DNA of 64,000 nucleotides from Batillaria attramentaria. Taxonomy: Eukaryota; Mollusca; Gastropoda; Batillariidae. Positions 35,234-45,828 of this stretch are shown here, in pieces (within the stretch, counting starts at the first letter, position 1; each line of letters starts with the position of its first letter). Under the pieces are notes generated by a model. The model was not told the origin of the DNA. It saw only the letters and a program-made list of their open reading frames with translations, and ran no database searches. The stretch spans positions 2,157,501 to 2,221,500 of the forward strand of contig JACVVK020000038.1 of NCBI GenBank assembly GCA_018292915.2, read 5' to 3'. The position numbers and the translations under genes were made by a program.

Positions 35234-35411
35234 CAAACATCACAGGTAGATCTATAAACAATCACGACATGGGTTAAAACACCATAAGTAATGAGAAACA
35301 CTTTAAGTAACAGGGGGGTCCAACAACTATAGGAGGGGTCCATTAACTTTAAAGTTATTGGACCGGGGGGGGGGGTCCAAGTACTATGGGGGTCCAACAA
35401 CTTTATGACAC
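34001..35411. mobile_element. Terminal-inverted-repeat DNA transposon, non-autonomous
   Basis: The left end GGTGTGGTATAGTTAATGTA... and right end ...CAACTTTATGACACC are inverted repeats. They share GGACCCCCCGGTCCAATAAC and the palindrome ACTTTAAAGTTAATGGACC over about 130 bp, with repeated TTGTTGGACCCCC submotifs. The homologous palindrome arm near 41052-41062 lacks it (GCAGAGC then AATC), giving a natural empty site and suggesting a 2-bp GC duplication. The interior has G-runs and a GT tract, and no transposase ORF. Confidence 0.8.
35166..35231. repeat. (GT)n microsatellite
   Basis: About 66 bp of GT inside the TIR element. Confidence 0.95.
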
Positions 35412-36270
35412 CGGCAATCGCTCAAAGTGACCACGATTATACAATCTCAGTTGCGCAATATTATGGCCAGTCGTTGCACGCTTGGCTGCGTGGCCGTCCA
35501 TCCCGTAACAGCCGCTGATTGGCTGCATGCTAATGAGGGACGCGCTCGGCGGCGGACGTGGTCAACAGATAGCCGTAGGATCGCCTTGACACGGGGTTGC
35601 CAGTGGCGGGCAACAAGGAAAATTTTTCTCAGTGTTTCGTTCTCGTCTGGTCTTGTCTTCGTTGGCAGCGCCAGTGTGGCTGTCACGCGTTTAGTCTGCA
35701 ACACTTCGTAACTTTCAGTTTGCAACACTTCGTGGCTTGTAAACCTTCAGATGATCCCATTCCTGTACTGTCATCAGAATATGAGAAGTTGCCCTCTGGA
35801 CGTAGGTACAGGTGTCCAGCATGCAAGCGACATAGGTTCAGATAATTATTCCCGTGTTCCTCTCTCGATCAAGTTTTGAACCTTGAAAAAAAAAATCCAC
35901 ATTTCCTCCCACCATAAAGTGTGTTTCTTCCTCTAAAGCATTTAAAATCACGCCAGAAACGCACCAAATTGGACAGATTTTAGTCTAATCCTAAAAGATT
36001 TCCTCCCCAAAACAAGTATTTCCTTTTCTGAAACGCTTAAAATTATGTCAAACTGCACCAGAACTGCACGATGTTTTTGGTTTGTTTTTGTTTTAAACCC
36101 GGGGAAGTATGCCCACAGAAACATTGCTAAAATATCTTCTCCCACCAAAAAAGTATGTTTCTTCCTCTGAAGCATTTAAAATCACGCCAAAAACGCACCA
36201 GTTTGAACAGATTTTAGGCCAATCCTAAAAAGTTTCTTACCTCAAAAAAGTGTTTTCTCCTCTGAAGCGC

Positions 36271-36439
36271 GGGGAGCCGGGGTGGTCGAATGGTAGAGCG
36301 TTGGACTTCTAATGCTCGGGTCGTGAGTTCGATCCCGGCTGGGGCCAAATATTTGTGCTGGCTTTTTCATCGTTGCCCCGTCTTTGATATCACCCTATGT
36401 GGTGGAAAAGGACGTTAAACCCCCAAACACCCACCCACC
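36271..36439 (+). mobile_element. SINE family A with 12-bp TSD
   Basis: Full copy with B-box GAGTTCGATCCC and an anticodon-like CTTCTAA. It is inserted in a family F repeat and flanked by CCTCTGAAGCGC at 36259-36270 and 36440-36451. Confidence 0.9.
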
Positions 36440-36654
36440 CCTCTGAAGCGCTTACAGTTATGACAAAACTGAATGCACCAAATTGCACTGGTTTTAGTCT
36501 AATCCTAAAATGTTTCCTCGAAAAAAGTGTTTCCTCCTCTGAAGCACTTAAAATTATGCCAAAATGCACCAGAATTGCACGAAGATACTTGTCTGTGATG
36601 CGTTTTATCGGTTGCCTCATGCTTATAATTCACAGGTTAGTCACCAAGTGTGGG

Positions 36655-36655
<1 letters not shown>

Positions 36656-36703
<48 letters not shown>

Positions 36704-36760
36704 GAGAGAGAGAGTGGGAGAGAGGGGGGGGGGGGAGCCGGAGAGAGAGAGGGAGAGAGT
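36656..36760. repeat. (GT)n, (GA)n and G-run tracts
   Basis: GT at 36656-36701 followed by GAGAGAG blocks and a G11 run. Confidence 0.9.
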
Positions 36761-36805
36761 ACAATTATATGAATTTTGTGATCTTAACTTCTTTTATGTG
36801 TCTTA

Positions 36806-36868
36806 CGCTTTCCCGCATGAATTGCCCTACGGGGATAAATAAAGTATTTTGACTTGACTTGACTTGAA
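36806..36868 (+). mobile_element. Non-LTR retrotransposon/SINE 3' end with (TTGAC)n
   Basis: GAATTGCCCTACGGGGATAA, ATAAAGTATT and (TTGAC)n form the usual 3' tail of L2/CR1-like elements. A related tail in reverse lies at 47485-47545. Confidence 0.6.
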
Positions 36869-37392
36869 GTTTAGGTTTTGTCAGTTGTTGTTGTTGTTGT
36901 TTTCAATCGGGGAAGCATTCCCCCAGACACTCCTAGCGTAACACGCCTGCTTTGCAGAAGAGCGCTCCTGGCTTTGCCACTTCATTAAATCGGTCAATGC
37001 TGCCATTTGTTTATCTTTTTTCATTATGGACCATTTTATTTGTAAGTCCTGAGTTAAGGTTTAACGTCCACGCCACAAGAGTAATTGGAGACGACCCTAA
37101 CGGGCAGGTTGGGAGAGGGGAGGAGGGCGGAGGGCGGAGGGAGTGCTGTCCCACGGGAAGAAGCGAACAGTCCAGCTGAACACGATTCAGTCCAGCCAGA
37201 CTGGGGAGCCTCCGATTTGATGTATCCTGGACAGTGATGGACCTACACAACAGATCACGCAGACAAACTATTGACCTATACGCGGGGTGGAACACTGAAG
37301 ACCTCATAGAAAACGGCCGAAAAGCATAGTTCCCACGACAGCCGTGTAGCAAAATAACGTCACACAAGTCCCCTGGGCGAGGATGCAAGGTT

Positions 37393-37722
37393 GAGTGAGT
37401 GAGTTTTTAGGGCTTAAAGCCGCGCAAGCTACAAAGACTAATTCGCGGCTGAGTGTGCCTGCACTACATGAAAAAAAAAACAAAAAACAAAAATGTAACG
37501 TTGGACAAAGGATGCAAACTGGTCTACGGGGCAATATAAAACCGGGACATGCAGGAGACGCTGCACCTTCATGCTAATTTCTCGAACTCCCGGTTACAAA
37601 AAAGCGTAGAAAACAAATAACAATTACAACTGGGTAAAACAAAGATAAATACTAAGCGCATATACAGCAAATATTACAACTTACCATCTCCTAAGCGCAA
37701 TAAACCAGTTCGCAGCATATGC
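37393..37722 (+). repeat. About 330-bp repeat headed by family D
   Basis: GGGCTTAAAGCCGCGCAAGC then TAACGTTGGACAAAGGATGC, GGTCTACGGGGCAATATAA and CAGGAGACGCTGCACCTTCA. Two further copies stand in tandem at 43555-43905 and 43905-44115. The 17-bp GCCCTGGGCGAGGATGC-type flank occurs on both sides (37369 and 37720). Confidence 0.75.
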
Positions 37723-38070
37723 CCTGGGCGAGGATGCAAAGACTAAACGAAAGTACATTTATGTCAGCTTGTTTGCTTCCACATGAATCCTGTTTTACAA
37801 CAAAGCCATACGCAAACGCCAACTTCAGACGGAGAGAAAATGGGCAGCTTTATTCATAAAGCGCCGAAATAAACCTGATCATTGATGTAATAATGCGATA
37901 AATTTGCCAAATCATAATCTTTGATAATGTTAATGTTATCGCCGTTACCATGGCAGCCGCTTAACAATGTCAACGAATTGTTTACCATACTTCTCTGTAC
38001 ATGGCTGCTTGTGTGGGAGCTGACCGCCTAAAAGCAGCACAAAGGAGAGTTAGTGAGTTCTATGTAAATC
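37723..38070. other. Palindrome spacer, nothing recognised
   Basis: Unique A/T-rich sequence without coding or repeat signals that I could identify. Confidence 0.4.
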
Positions 38071-38071
38071 C

Positions 38072-38335
38072 CTGGTTAGTTAGTTAGTTAGGGCTTAACG
38101 CCGCGCAAGCAACAAAGACTATTTCGCCGCAAACACGGTCCCATCCTGCCTTTAAAACATATAAGAGCTATCTTAAAACATGATGTACATAAATATTAAA
38201 AATTTGCGAAGCCTCTTAAATGAGATCCAGTATAAGATTATTTTCTTCTTATGAGACTATCTTTTATAAAAGAGGTTAGACTCTTTCAGGAAACTGAAGA
38301 TGCTGTCAGGGAGCACAAAGGAGAACGGGCAAACG
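38072..38335 (+). mobile_element. Long-form family D element
   Basis: (GTTA)n then GGGCTTAACGCCGCGCAAGC, AACAAAGACTATTTCGC, and a 3' part with AGAGGTTAGACTCTTTCAGG. It resembles 48637-48987, which has a clear TSD. Confidence 0.65.
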
Positions 38336-38427
38336 TGACATTTGCAATTGGCGGGAAACCAAGGAATAGTCGTCTCTGACATCGCTATTCCGCTAACTGC
38401 TAACACTCCCCACCCTCCACCCCTCCC

Positions 38428-38598
38428 GGGGAGCCGGGGTGGTCGAATGGTAGAGCGTTGGACTTCTAATGCTCGAGTCGTGAGTTCGATCCCGGCTGGG
38501 GCCAAATATTTGTACTGGCTTTTTCATCGTTGCCCCATCTTTGATATCATCCTATGTGGTGGAAAAGGACGTTAAACCCCCAAACATCCACCCATCCC
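38428..38598 (+). mobile_element. SINE family A
   Basis: Head GGGGAGCCGGGGTGGTCGAA, B-box GAGTTCGATCCC, tail GGAAAAGGACGTTAAACCCC. It lies in the spacer of the large palindrome and is close in sequence to 36271-36439. Confidence 0.85.
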
Positions 38599-39083
38599 CC
38601 AGGACTCAATTTACCTGTTCTGGTTCGACAGTTCTGACATAAATGTACATTTGTTTGAACACATATATGGCGCCGCCAGCTACCAGACAGACGCAATTAT
38701 GGAACACAAACTTGCTTTTTAGCTTGTTGCCAAACAACAACAACAAAAATTTAGTCGGTTCGAATGCTAACTTAGAGAACGAACATGGGGCAAGCGAGAC
38801 AGTTTAAATGATTCTCGTGAAAAGAGACTCTGGAACCTTGGCAATATCCCTGGTCAGTGAACCGGCGAGCATAAGTGAACATACGCAACCAGCCTATAAT
38901 TATGGCGAAGTAGGCCTAAATGTAGTCAGCGTTTCTCTTGTCTGCTGTTTTTTTTTTTTTTTTTTTTTTGGGGGGGGACCTTTTAGGAATTGTAATTTGG
39001 TGCGTTTTTAGGCGTTATTTTAAATGCTTTAGAGAAAGAAACAGTTTTTGGTGGGAGGAAATGTTTCAAGTTTCTGGGGTAAA

Positions 39084-39111
39084 CCCCCCCCCCCCCCCCC
39101 CCCCCCCCCCC
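39084..39111. repeat. C28 homopolymer
   Basis: Uninterrupted C run inside a family F copy. Confidence 0.9.
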
Positions 39112-39797
39112 GATTTAAATAAAAAGTAAAATTCGTGCAGTTCTGGTTAATTTCGCCATAAGTTTAAGCGTTTCCAAGGAGGAAACACTTTTTTGGAGGA
39201 AGTATTTTCGAATTAGACTAAAATCTGTGCTATTTGGTGCGTTTTAAGCGTGATTTTTTTTTTATATTTAGAGGAAGAAAAACACCTTTTGGTGGGAGAA
39301 AATGTTATAGCCAAGTTTCTGGGGGCATACTCCCCCGAATTAAAAAACAAAAACAAAACAAAACCAAACCCACAAGAAAATTTCGTGAAGTTTTGGTGCA
39401 TAATTTAAGTGCTTCAGAGGTGGAAACACTTGTTTGAAGGAAAATGATTTTAGGATTAGACTGATATCCGTGCGTTTTGGCGTGATTGTAAATGCTTTAG
39501 AGGAAGAAAGATACTTTTTTGGTGGGAGGATTTTTTTTTTTACTCCAAGGTGGAAATCTGCCCAAACTGAGCTGGAAGATTTTAAACCCTGTTAACTCGC
39601 CTACTGTTAACTTTCCTACTGTTAACTCGCCTACTGTTAATTTGCCTACTCAGACAGACAGGACCGCTACCCTGACTGAAGACCCCCCTCCCCCCCCCAC
39701 ACACACACCCTGTTATTCAGTCAAGGTTCAGAAACTTGATCGAGAAAGAAACACGGGAATAATTATGTGAGCCTTTGTCGCTTGCATGCTGGACACC

Positions 39798-40048
39798 GAC
39801 ACCTGTACCACACTTGTGGAAATGTTCAGCCCACCAAATTTGAAACATAAATGCAATTCTCAATTCCGAAATTGAATAGCTCAGCTGACCCTTCGCACCA
39901 CGTGATTGTAATGTGTTTATGTCCAGTGTGTGAGAGAATGCGTGTGATTCACGTGAGCGTGCGTGTTGAGTTCAGTTCGCGGCGCTTTGAGCCGATTCAT
40001 GAAGTTGGGAAAAGCGCCTATTATTATTATTATTATTATTATTACCAG
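39798..40048 (+). mobile_element. SINE family B, 5'-truncated
   Basis: GAAATGTTCAGCCCACCAAA, GACCCTTCGCACCACGTGAT, GTTCAGTTCGCGGCGCTTTG and an (ATT)n tail at 40019-40044. It interrupts the palindrome arm at a point contiguous in the left arm (35807-35808). Confidence 0.8.
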
Positions 40049-41682
40049 CGTCCAGAGGGTAACCTCTCATATTCCGATGACAGTACAGGGAATGGGATGA
40101 TCTGAAAGTTTGGAAGTTACGAAGTGTTGCAAACTAAAAGTTACGAAGTGTTACAGACTAAACGCGTGACAGCCACACTGGCGCTACCAACGAAGACAAG
40201 ACCAGACGAGAACGAAATGGATTGTTGCCCGTCGTCCTCTCGTTACCCCCCTATAGTTACCCCGTGTCAAGCACACCCTGAGGCCAGAGAGCGTGAGGCG
40301 CGTTCAGCAGTTGCGGTTGATATCTAGGTCAACGTAGCGATCGGAAAAGGGAGAACGGCGCAAGCGATGCGAGCATTTACAAAATGACGGAAAGCGTGAA
40401 TGTTGAGGTTGTGAAGCCACTTCTTATACAAGAACTTTGCGATAATGCTGTTGAGGGGGCGAACGTAAGCAATATGCAAGCCACAGACAAGTTGTTTTGC
40501 ATGTTGAGTGAAGAGAAGCAGGCCAAAGACAGAAACCCGGACAGACGCGCATAAATTATGAAAGATTTCATTTAGTAACAACCAGCGCTGAGCGTGAACG
40601 CTGAACGTGAACAAAGGAAACGCTGGCTTAGAAATGATTTGTGAACGTCTCTAATAGGATTCAGCAAATTAAACTGGATAATGAGTTGGTACAGATCAAG
40701 CTTGATACACATCGGTCATGATGCGGTCCCATCGATCTTTAAAAATGAAACGGTTGAAAAAAAATTCCCGTCCATAATTTGAAGCCAACACGAACGGTCG
40801 CCATCTTGAAATGAGAAGCTAGCACCTCTGCGGGGTTCTACTTTTCCTACGCTAGTGGCTAGCCTGGCTACACGCAACTGAACGGCTTCGCTAGCTTTCC
40901 TCGCGCGGCTTTGCTACGTACCACGTCCGCCGCGCGCGTCCCTCATTAGCATGCAGCCAATCAGCAGCTGTGTCAGGCTGGACGGATGGCCATGCAGCCA
41001 GGCGTGCAACGACTGGACTTGATGTTGCGTAACACTGCACAATCTCCTGGCCTATTTGAGAGATTGCTCTGCACAGTGACGTTCAGTTTGCAACGCACAG
41101 CGTCTTCGTTCGCGTTTCCTTCCAAGCGTCAGCAGTCTCAACACCTACCATCCTTTACACCAACTGTTGTAAGTATGTTTTAACATATTTTGATGTTTTG
41201 AAACGTGTTTTTTGTTCAGTATTGTGTTTTTTTTGCACACGACAAACAAAGTCAGTCACATGGCGCGGCTACCGGACGGCCGTACGCCATGCAGGAACAG
41301 ACGTGTTGCTGTTGAAACGTGGCATGTCTTTTCCACTAGTTTTGACATTAGTTCTCAGTGTCAGGTAATAATTGACGGTTCTTTTGATGGCCTATGACCT
41401 GTTCGTGCTTTGTCGGGTGTTTTTAATTATTTCATTAACTGCTTCTTGTGGTTTGAATATTTTGTGGGGGAAAAGTTCCTCGCTTTACGGGTCACACACC
41501 CAGACGAGAATTGTTTCAAATTTATGGCTTGTTAGCGGCATGGCAGGATATGAAAGGATTCCAAATATAACGAAAACACATACAAAATACAAAATTCGAC
41601 CTGTCCCTTTCTCTTGGCGCTGCCTTGTAGAGCGGAGTGGACAGTTTCGTTTTCCTTTCGGCCGCCCGCCCATCCGAGGTGC

Positions 41683-42134
41683 AAAATGGCGGACAGGCGA
41701 TTTACCACACGTGGCCGAGCAAGCGCCGACATTAGTCCACGTAAAGCTTTAAGTCCCCTGACATCGTCCCATACTTTCTATCATGTGAATATATTAACAT
41801 TCCGTTTCCTCAGTCCATATTTTGTGTTGTTTATCGGTTTCCATGCGAAAAGGAGTTGACGTCGGAGTTGGGACTCTCTTGCTATCGCGTAAGGACAAAA
41901 TGGCGGCTTGTTTGTTGAAAGTGATGGGTCAGTTGTGCTCGTCACTCGGCCTCTTTCAAACTGCTTTGCTAAACTTGTCGATTTCTTGTAAGACAGCACG
42001 GCAGCGTAATCTAAACCATTCCTAGAAAGAAAAATAATACAAAAGATTTCGCTGTCGTCCTTTTGGTCATACGGTAAATATTACAACTACTGACGATTTT
42101 GTCGCGTATTTCAAGCGTGGTAGCAAAATGGCGG
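41683..42134 (+). promoter_or_regulatory. Three YY1-like AAAATGGCGG sites
   Basis: Identical 10-mers at 41683-41692, 41897-41906 and 42125-42134, spaced 214 and 228 bp. The CAAAATGGCGGC core fits YY1. The left arm keeps one intact (33161-33170, reverse) and two mutated ones. Confidence 0.4.
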
Positions 42135-42378
42135 TTGCATATAATTAGAGAAAGTAGCGCCCTAATATTTCTCGTCCACACAGGTCAAGTCGATTGCGGT
42201 ATGGTCATGTGTCAATGTCAGAATGTAGGCGTGGACGTAAAGTTCTGCATTTTTTTCTCTTTTTTTTTTTCTTTGTTTGTGGCTGTATTTTTTGTTGTTG
42301 TTGTTGCTTTTATTTAACCTCAGGTACAGGCCCGCTACAAGCAAAAAAACCAAACAAAACCCAACCCTGAAATATTCC

Positions 42379-42430
<52 letters not shown>
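42379..42430. repeat. (GT)n microsatellite
   Basis: About 52 bp of GT. Confidence 0.95.
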
Positions 42431-42433
<3 letters not shown>

Positions 42434-42852
42434 AAACTTGGCCAACCAGTCCATCTTTACTGGTTCATTCTGAAAACAACAACAACAAAAAAACAGTATA
42501 ATTTGTCTATTGTTTTTGTGATGGATATTTGCCCCCCCCCCCCCTAAAAAAAAAAAACAACAAAAAAACAAAAAAAAAAAAATTCTATACGCACACAGAA
42601 ACAACAACAACAACAACAAAAAAAAAACAACAACAAAAAGCATCTTTGAAAAAACGGAATGCTCCATACCCCCTAGAAGTCATTTTCGATCAACAAATTC
42701 AGTTACGAAAACTGTAAAATTCTCTGTATATATGTGAATGGCATCTGGCAAAACCCAAACCTTAATTAATCAGTTTAGGATTCACCCCAGCCAAACATCA
42801 TGTGCTTTCTGGTGAGCAAGCACTATCTGTTTCATTTTTGTTTGTTTGTTGT

Positions 42853-43216
42853 CAGGGTTCGTACAGGCATTCAATGTCTTTGAGAGTCTTGGAATTTTGG
42901 AGACCCTTTTTCAAATCTTTGAAAGTCTTTAAATTTCGATGGTTTGAAAAAATGTCTTTGAAAGTCTTTGAAAAATCGCGAAATGTTTTTTTCTTTTTCC
43001 CATGACCGTATTTTCGGGACCAGCTCACTGTTTGCGCGTCTCTGGCCGTGTACACACTGTGCCTTTCCTTTCACTCCGCTCGCGAATCGACTCTTATAAC
43101 ATACTAGTATTAATATTAGGATTGCGAGAGAAGGGTCTTTGAATTTTTATTCTTGGTCTTTGAAAAGTCTTTTAAAAGTCTTTGAATTTTGTTCTCAAAA
43201 TCCTGTACGAACCCTG
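42853..43216. mobile_element. CAGGGTTCGTACAGG MITE
   Basis: Perfect 15-bp terminal inverted repeats CAGGGTTCGTACAGG and CCTGTACGAACCCTG. The interior is built of GTCTTTGAAA repeats. It sits in a GTT-rich tract, so the TSD cannot be read. It is absent from the left palindrome arm. hAT-like. Confidence 0.8.
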
Positions 43217-43554
43217 GTTGTTGTTGTTGTTGTTGTGTTTCGTTTAATTGTTTGTTTGTTTCTTGTTGGGTTTGTTTGTTGTTGTTGTTTTGGTTTTTTT
43301 TTTTGGGGGGGGGTAGGGGGTAGAGAGAAAAAAAAAACACCTAAAATGCGGGTGCGGGCAGGTGTTTCACTAGATAACGCACCAAATCATGATTATATGA
43401 ACTCTACAGGCGCTTATCCGTGTGTTTGGCTCTAAGCCCGGTGCCGTGAATTGGACCCATCATGGAGGCGGTGCTCTTACCTCATCTCTGTCACAGTTGA
43501 TAATCGCTACGCGCAGGTAGCTTGATCCGTCTTCTATCATTTGACAAAGAGCGC

Positions 43555-44115
43555 GAGTGAGTGTGAGTGTTTTGAGGCTTAACGCCGCGCAAGCCACAAA
43601 GACTAATTCGCGGCTAGATGTGTCTGTACTACGTAAAAAACAAAAAACAAAACAAAAACACCCCCCCCCCCCAACAACTACAACAAAAATGTAACGTTGG
43701 GCAACTGATGCAAACTGCTCTACGGGGCAATATAAACCTAGGACATGCAGGAGACGCTGCACCTTCATGCTAATTTCTCGAACTCCCGGTTACAAAAAAA
43801 GCGTAGAAAACAAATAACAATTACAACTAGGTAAAACAAAGATAAATACTAAGCGCATATACAGCAAATATTGCAACTTATCATCTCCTAGGCGCAATAA
43901 CTAAGAGCGCGACAAAGACTAATTCGCGGCTGAATGTGCCTGCACTACTTGGAAAAAAAGAAAAAGAAAAAAAGTAACGTTGGACAAAGGATGCAAACTG
44001 GTCTACGGGGCAGTATAAAGCTAGGACATGCAGGAGACGCTGCACCTTTATGCTCATTTATCGAACTCCCGATTCCAAATAAGCGTAGAAGACAATTAGC
44101 AATTGAAACTAGATA
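43555..44115 (+). repeat. Tandem pair of the family D-headed repeat
   Basis: Two successive copies (about 43555-43905 and 43905-44115) of the 37393-37722 repeat, both with TAACGTTGG, CTACGGGGCA and CATGCAGGAGACGCTGCACC. The second starts inside the head sequence. Confidence 0.75.
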
Positions 44116-44265
44116 AACCCCCAGTATTGCGGAAGGAACATCATAACAGTAATACACAATTATATTTCCTTCGATAGTACACCACACAAATATCATTTCT
44201 AGTCAACCAACAACTCAAAAACGAAACAATTTTGCGGCGTCTCCAAAATTCCCTCACAGTAAAGT

Positions 44266-44641
44266 CAGGGTTGACGCTAGGATTTTTCAAAACCAGTCCC
44301 CTCGTCTCCTACCCCGACCGTTTTTCAGCGACTCTGAGCAAAACCAACCCCTGTGAAAAAAATTCCGGTAGCACTGCAAATAATGATGTAAATTTTTGCA
44401 AGCACAATTCAGAGAGATAAGGCAAGTGCCGCTAGTCAAGCCTGGGCCACAAAATTTGTATGAACGATCAACATTTTTTTTTTCTTTTTTTCCGATCAGT
44501 CTGTTCATTTTTATTTTTTTCCCCGTAAATCTGTAACCAGTCCCAGCAAAATAAAACCAGTTCCCTGCAAATTTTTTTTCTTCAGTATTTTCGCTTTATA
44601 ACCAGTAATTTACTGGTATTTGTCAGTTAACGCGAACCCTG
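44266..44641. mobile_element. CAGGGTT-ended MITE with 6-bp TSD
   Basis: Ends CAGGGTTGACGCTAGG and TTAACGCGAACCCTG, flanked by TAAAGT at 44260-44265 and 44642-44647. Interior has AACCAGTCCC repeats and no ORF. Confidence 0.75.
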
Positions 44642-44690
44642 TAAAGTTCTGAGCGTTGTGGTAACCGTATTGGATTATAACACCTGACCA

Positions 44691-44838
44691 GAGGGGAGTT
44701 TAGTGCCTTTTTCCACCATGTACGGGTGATATCAAAGACGGGGCAACAAGGAAAAGGCCAGGGCGATTAATTTGCCCCAAGCGGGATTCAAACTCACGAC
44801 CCGAGCATTGAGAGCCCGTTGGGTTCGACTATCCCCCC
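44691..44838 (-). mobile_element. SINE family A, diverged
   Basis: Reverse copy: AGTTTAGTGCCTTTTTCCAC, ATATCAAAGACGGGGCAAC, B-box complement GGGATTCAAACTC. A C-run replaces part of the head. Confidence 0.7.
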
Positions 44839-45160
44839 CCCCCCCCCCCCGATCAGAGGGAGTGTTTAACCGAAGGACGAGACGCAGGCAGTGTGGACTT
44901 TTCCCTTTTGTCAAGCGCGACAGTCCGCCTTTTCCACGATGCTTGTCTGACACTCAGGTAGACACAGGTGTCAGAAAGCTTACCTTTGTTTTTGGCCATG
45001 TGTGCGTCGCAGAGAGGGGGGGGGGGATTAGCGAGCTGGGCAGCCGAGAATCACTCAATAGCACTAATGGCGCAGTCACCGGATCTCCGGACAGATCTCA
45101 CCGTTTTTCTCTAGACTTTTGCCGACACGCATGCCATGCTCGTTCACACCACATGCAGCT

Positions 45161-45488
45161 ATCCGCAGCACCCTGAACCGGGCCCTCATTGGCTGAATCG
45201 TTCACTTCCAACTTCTGGCAGTGAGCAGACGATATTTTGTGTCTCTTGGTTCGCGAACTAAAGGTATCGGGCTTACAGTGCTTGTTTGATGCGAAACTTT
45301 CCAGAGGATGCGAATGCGTACTAAGACTATATTGCGTGTAGCAAGCTTCAAAACTGTTCCAATCTGATTTTTTTTTTTGCAGGCAAATGGAAGCATCGTG
45401 GCTGTTTTCTCTCCCTCTCTCCTTCACACCCTTACCGTGGCACTTACGTTCACACACACACACAAAGATTCCCCCCCCTCCCCCTTCC

Positions 45489-45583
<95 letters not shown>

Positions 45584-45828
45584 CAACTAAATACCATTTC
45601 ACTGATTTTCTTGTATAAGATTTGAGTACGAAACATCATTTGCAAGTTATTAAAAAAAAGCACAACTTAAGAGACCAATCTGTATGCCAGAACATCATTT
45701 GCAAGATAGAAAAAAATAAAGAAAAATTACACGGGAGACCAGTCTGCCTGCCTCACACCTGTGTGTGAACGTAAGTAGGAAATGAATGATTTTCAACCAA
45801 TGGGGGCCTGGTTCAGGGTGCTGCGGAT
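45161..45828. mobile_element. TIR element with ATCCGCAGCACCCTGAACC ends
   Basis: The inverted termini match over about 55 bp: ATCCGCAGCACCCTGAACC, then GGCCC.CATTGG.TGAA. The flanks AGCT on both sides suggest a short TSD. The interior is a CA tract and unique sequence without transposase. Confidence 0.65.
45491..45580. repeat. (AC)n microsatellite
   Basis: About 90 bp of pure AC. Confidence 0.95.

Larger units (their letters stand above)
31147..36566 (+). repeat. Left arm of the 12-kb imperfect palindrome
   Basis: Matched in reverse by 38937-43310. Anchor pairs: 31265-31430/42650-42840, 32830-33030/42055-42240, 33150-33560/41500-41920, 33590-34000/41060-41490, 35430-35530/40920-41040, 35590-35885/39719-40270 and 35890-36566/38990-39560. 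It carries extra insertions (34001-35411, 36271-36439) and a tandem duplication of its outer part (31480-31650 and 32270-32420). No protein gene recognised inside. Confidence 0.85.
38937..43310 (-). repeat. Right arm of the 12-kb imperfect palindrome
   Basis: Reverse complement of 31147-36566 in order. It has its own insertions: a truncated SINE (39798-40048), a stretch at about 40330-40905 absent from the left arm, a GT tract (42379-42430) and a MITE (42853-43216). It retains the site that the TIR element occupies in the left arm. Three AAAATGGCGG motifs at 41683, 41897 and 42125 and a GTAAGT donor-like site at 41169 give it promoter-like character. Confidence 0.85.
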
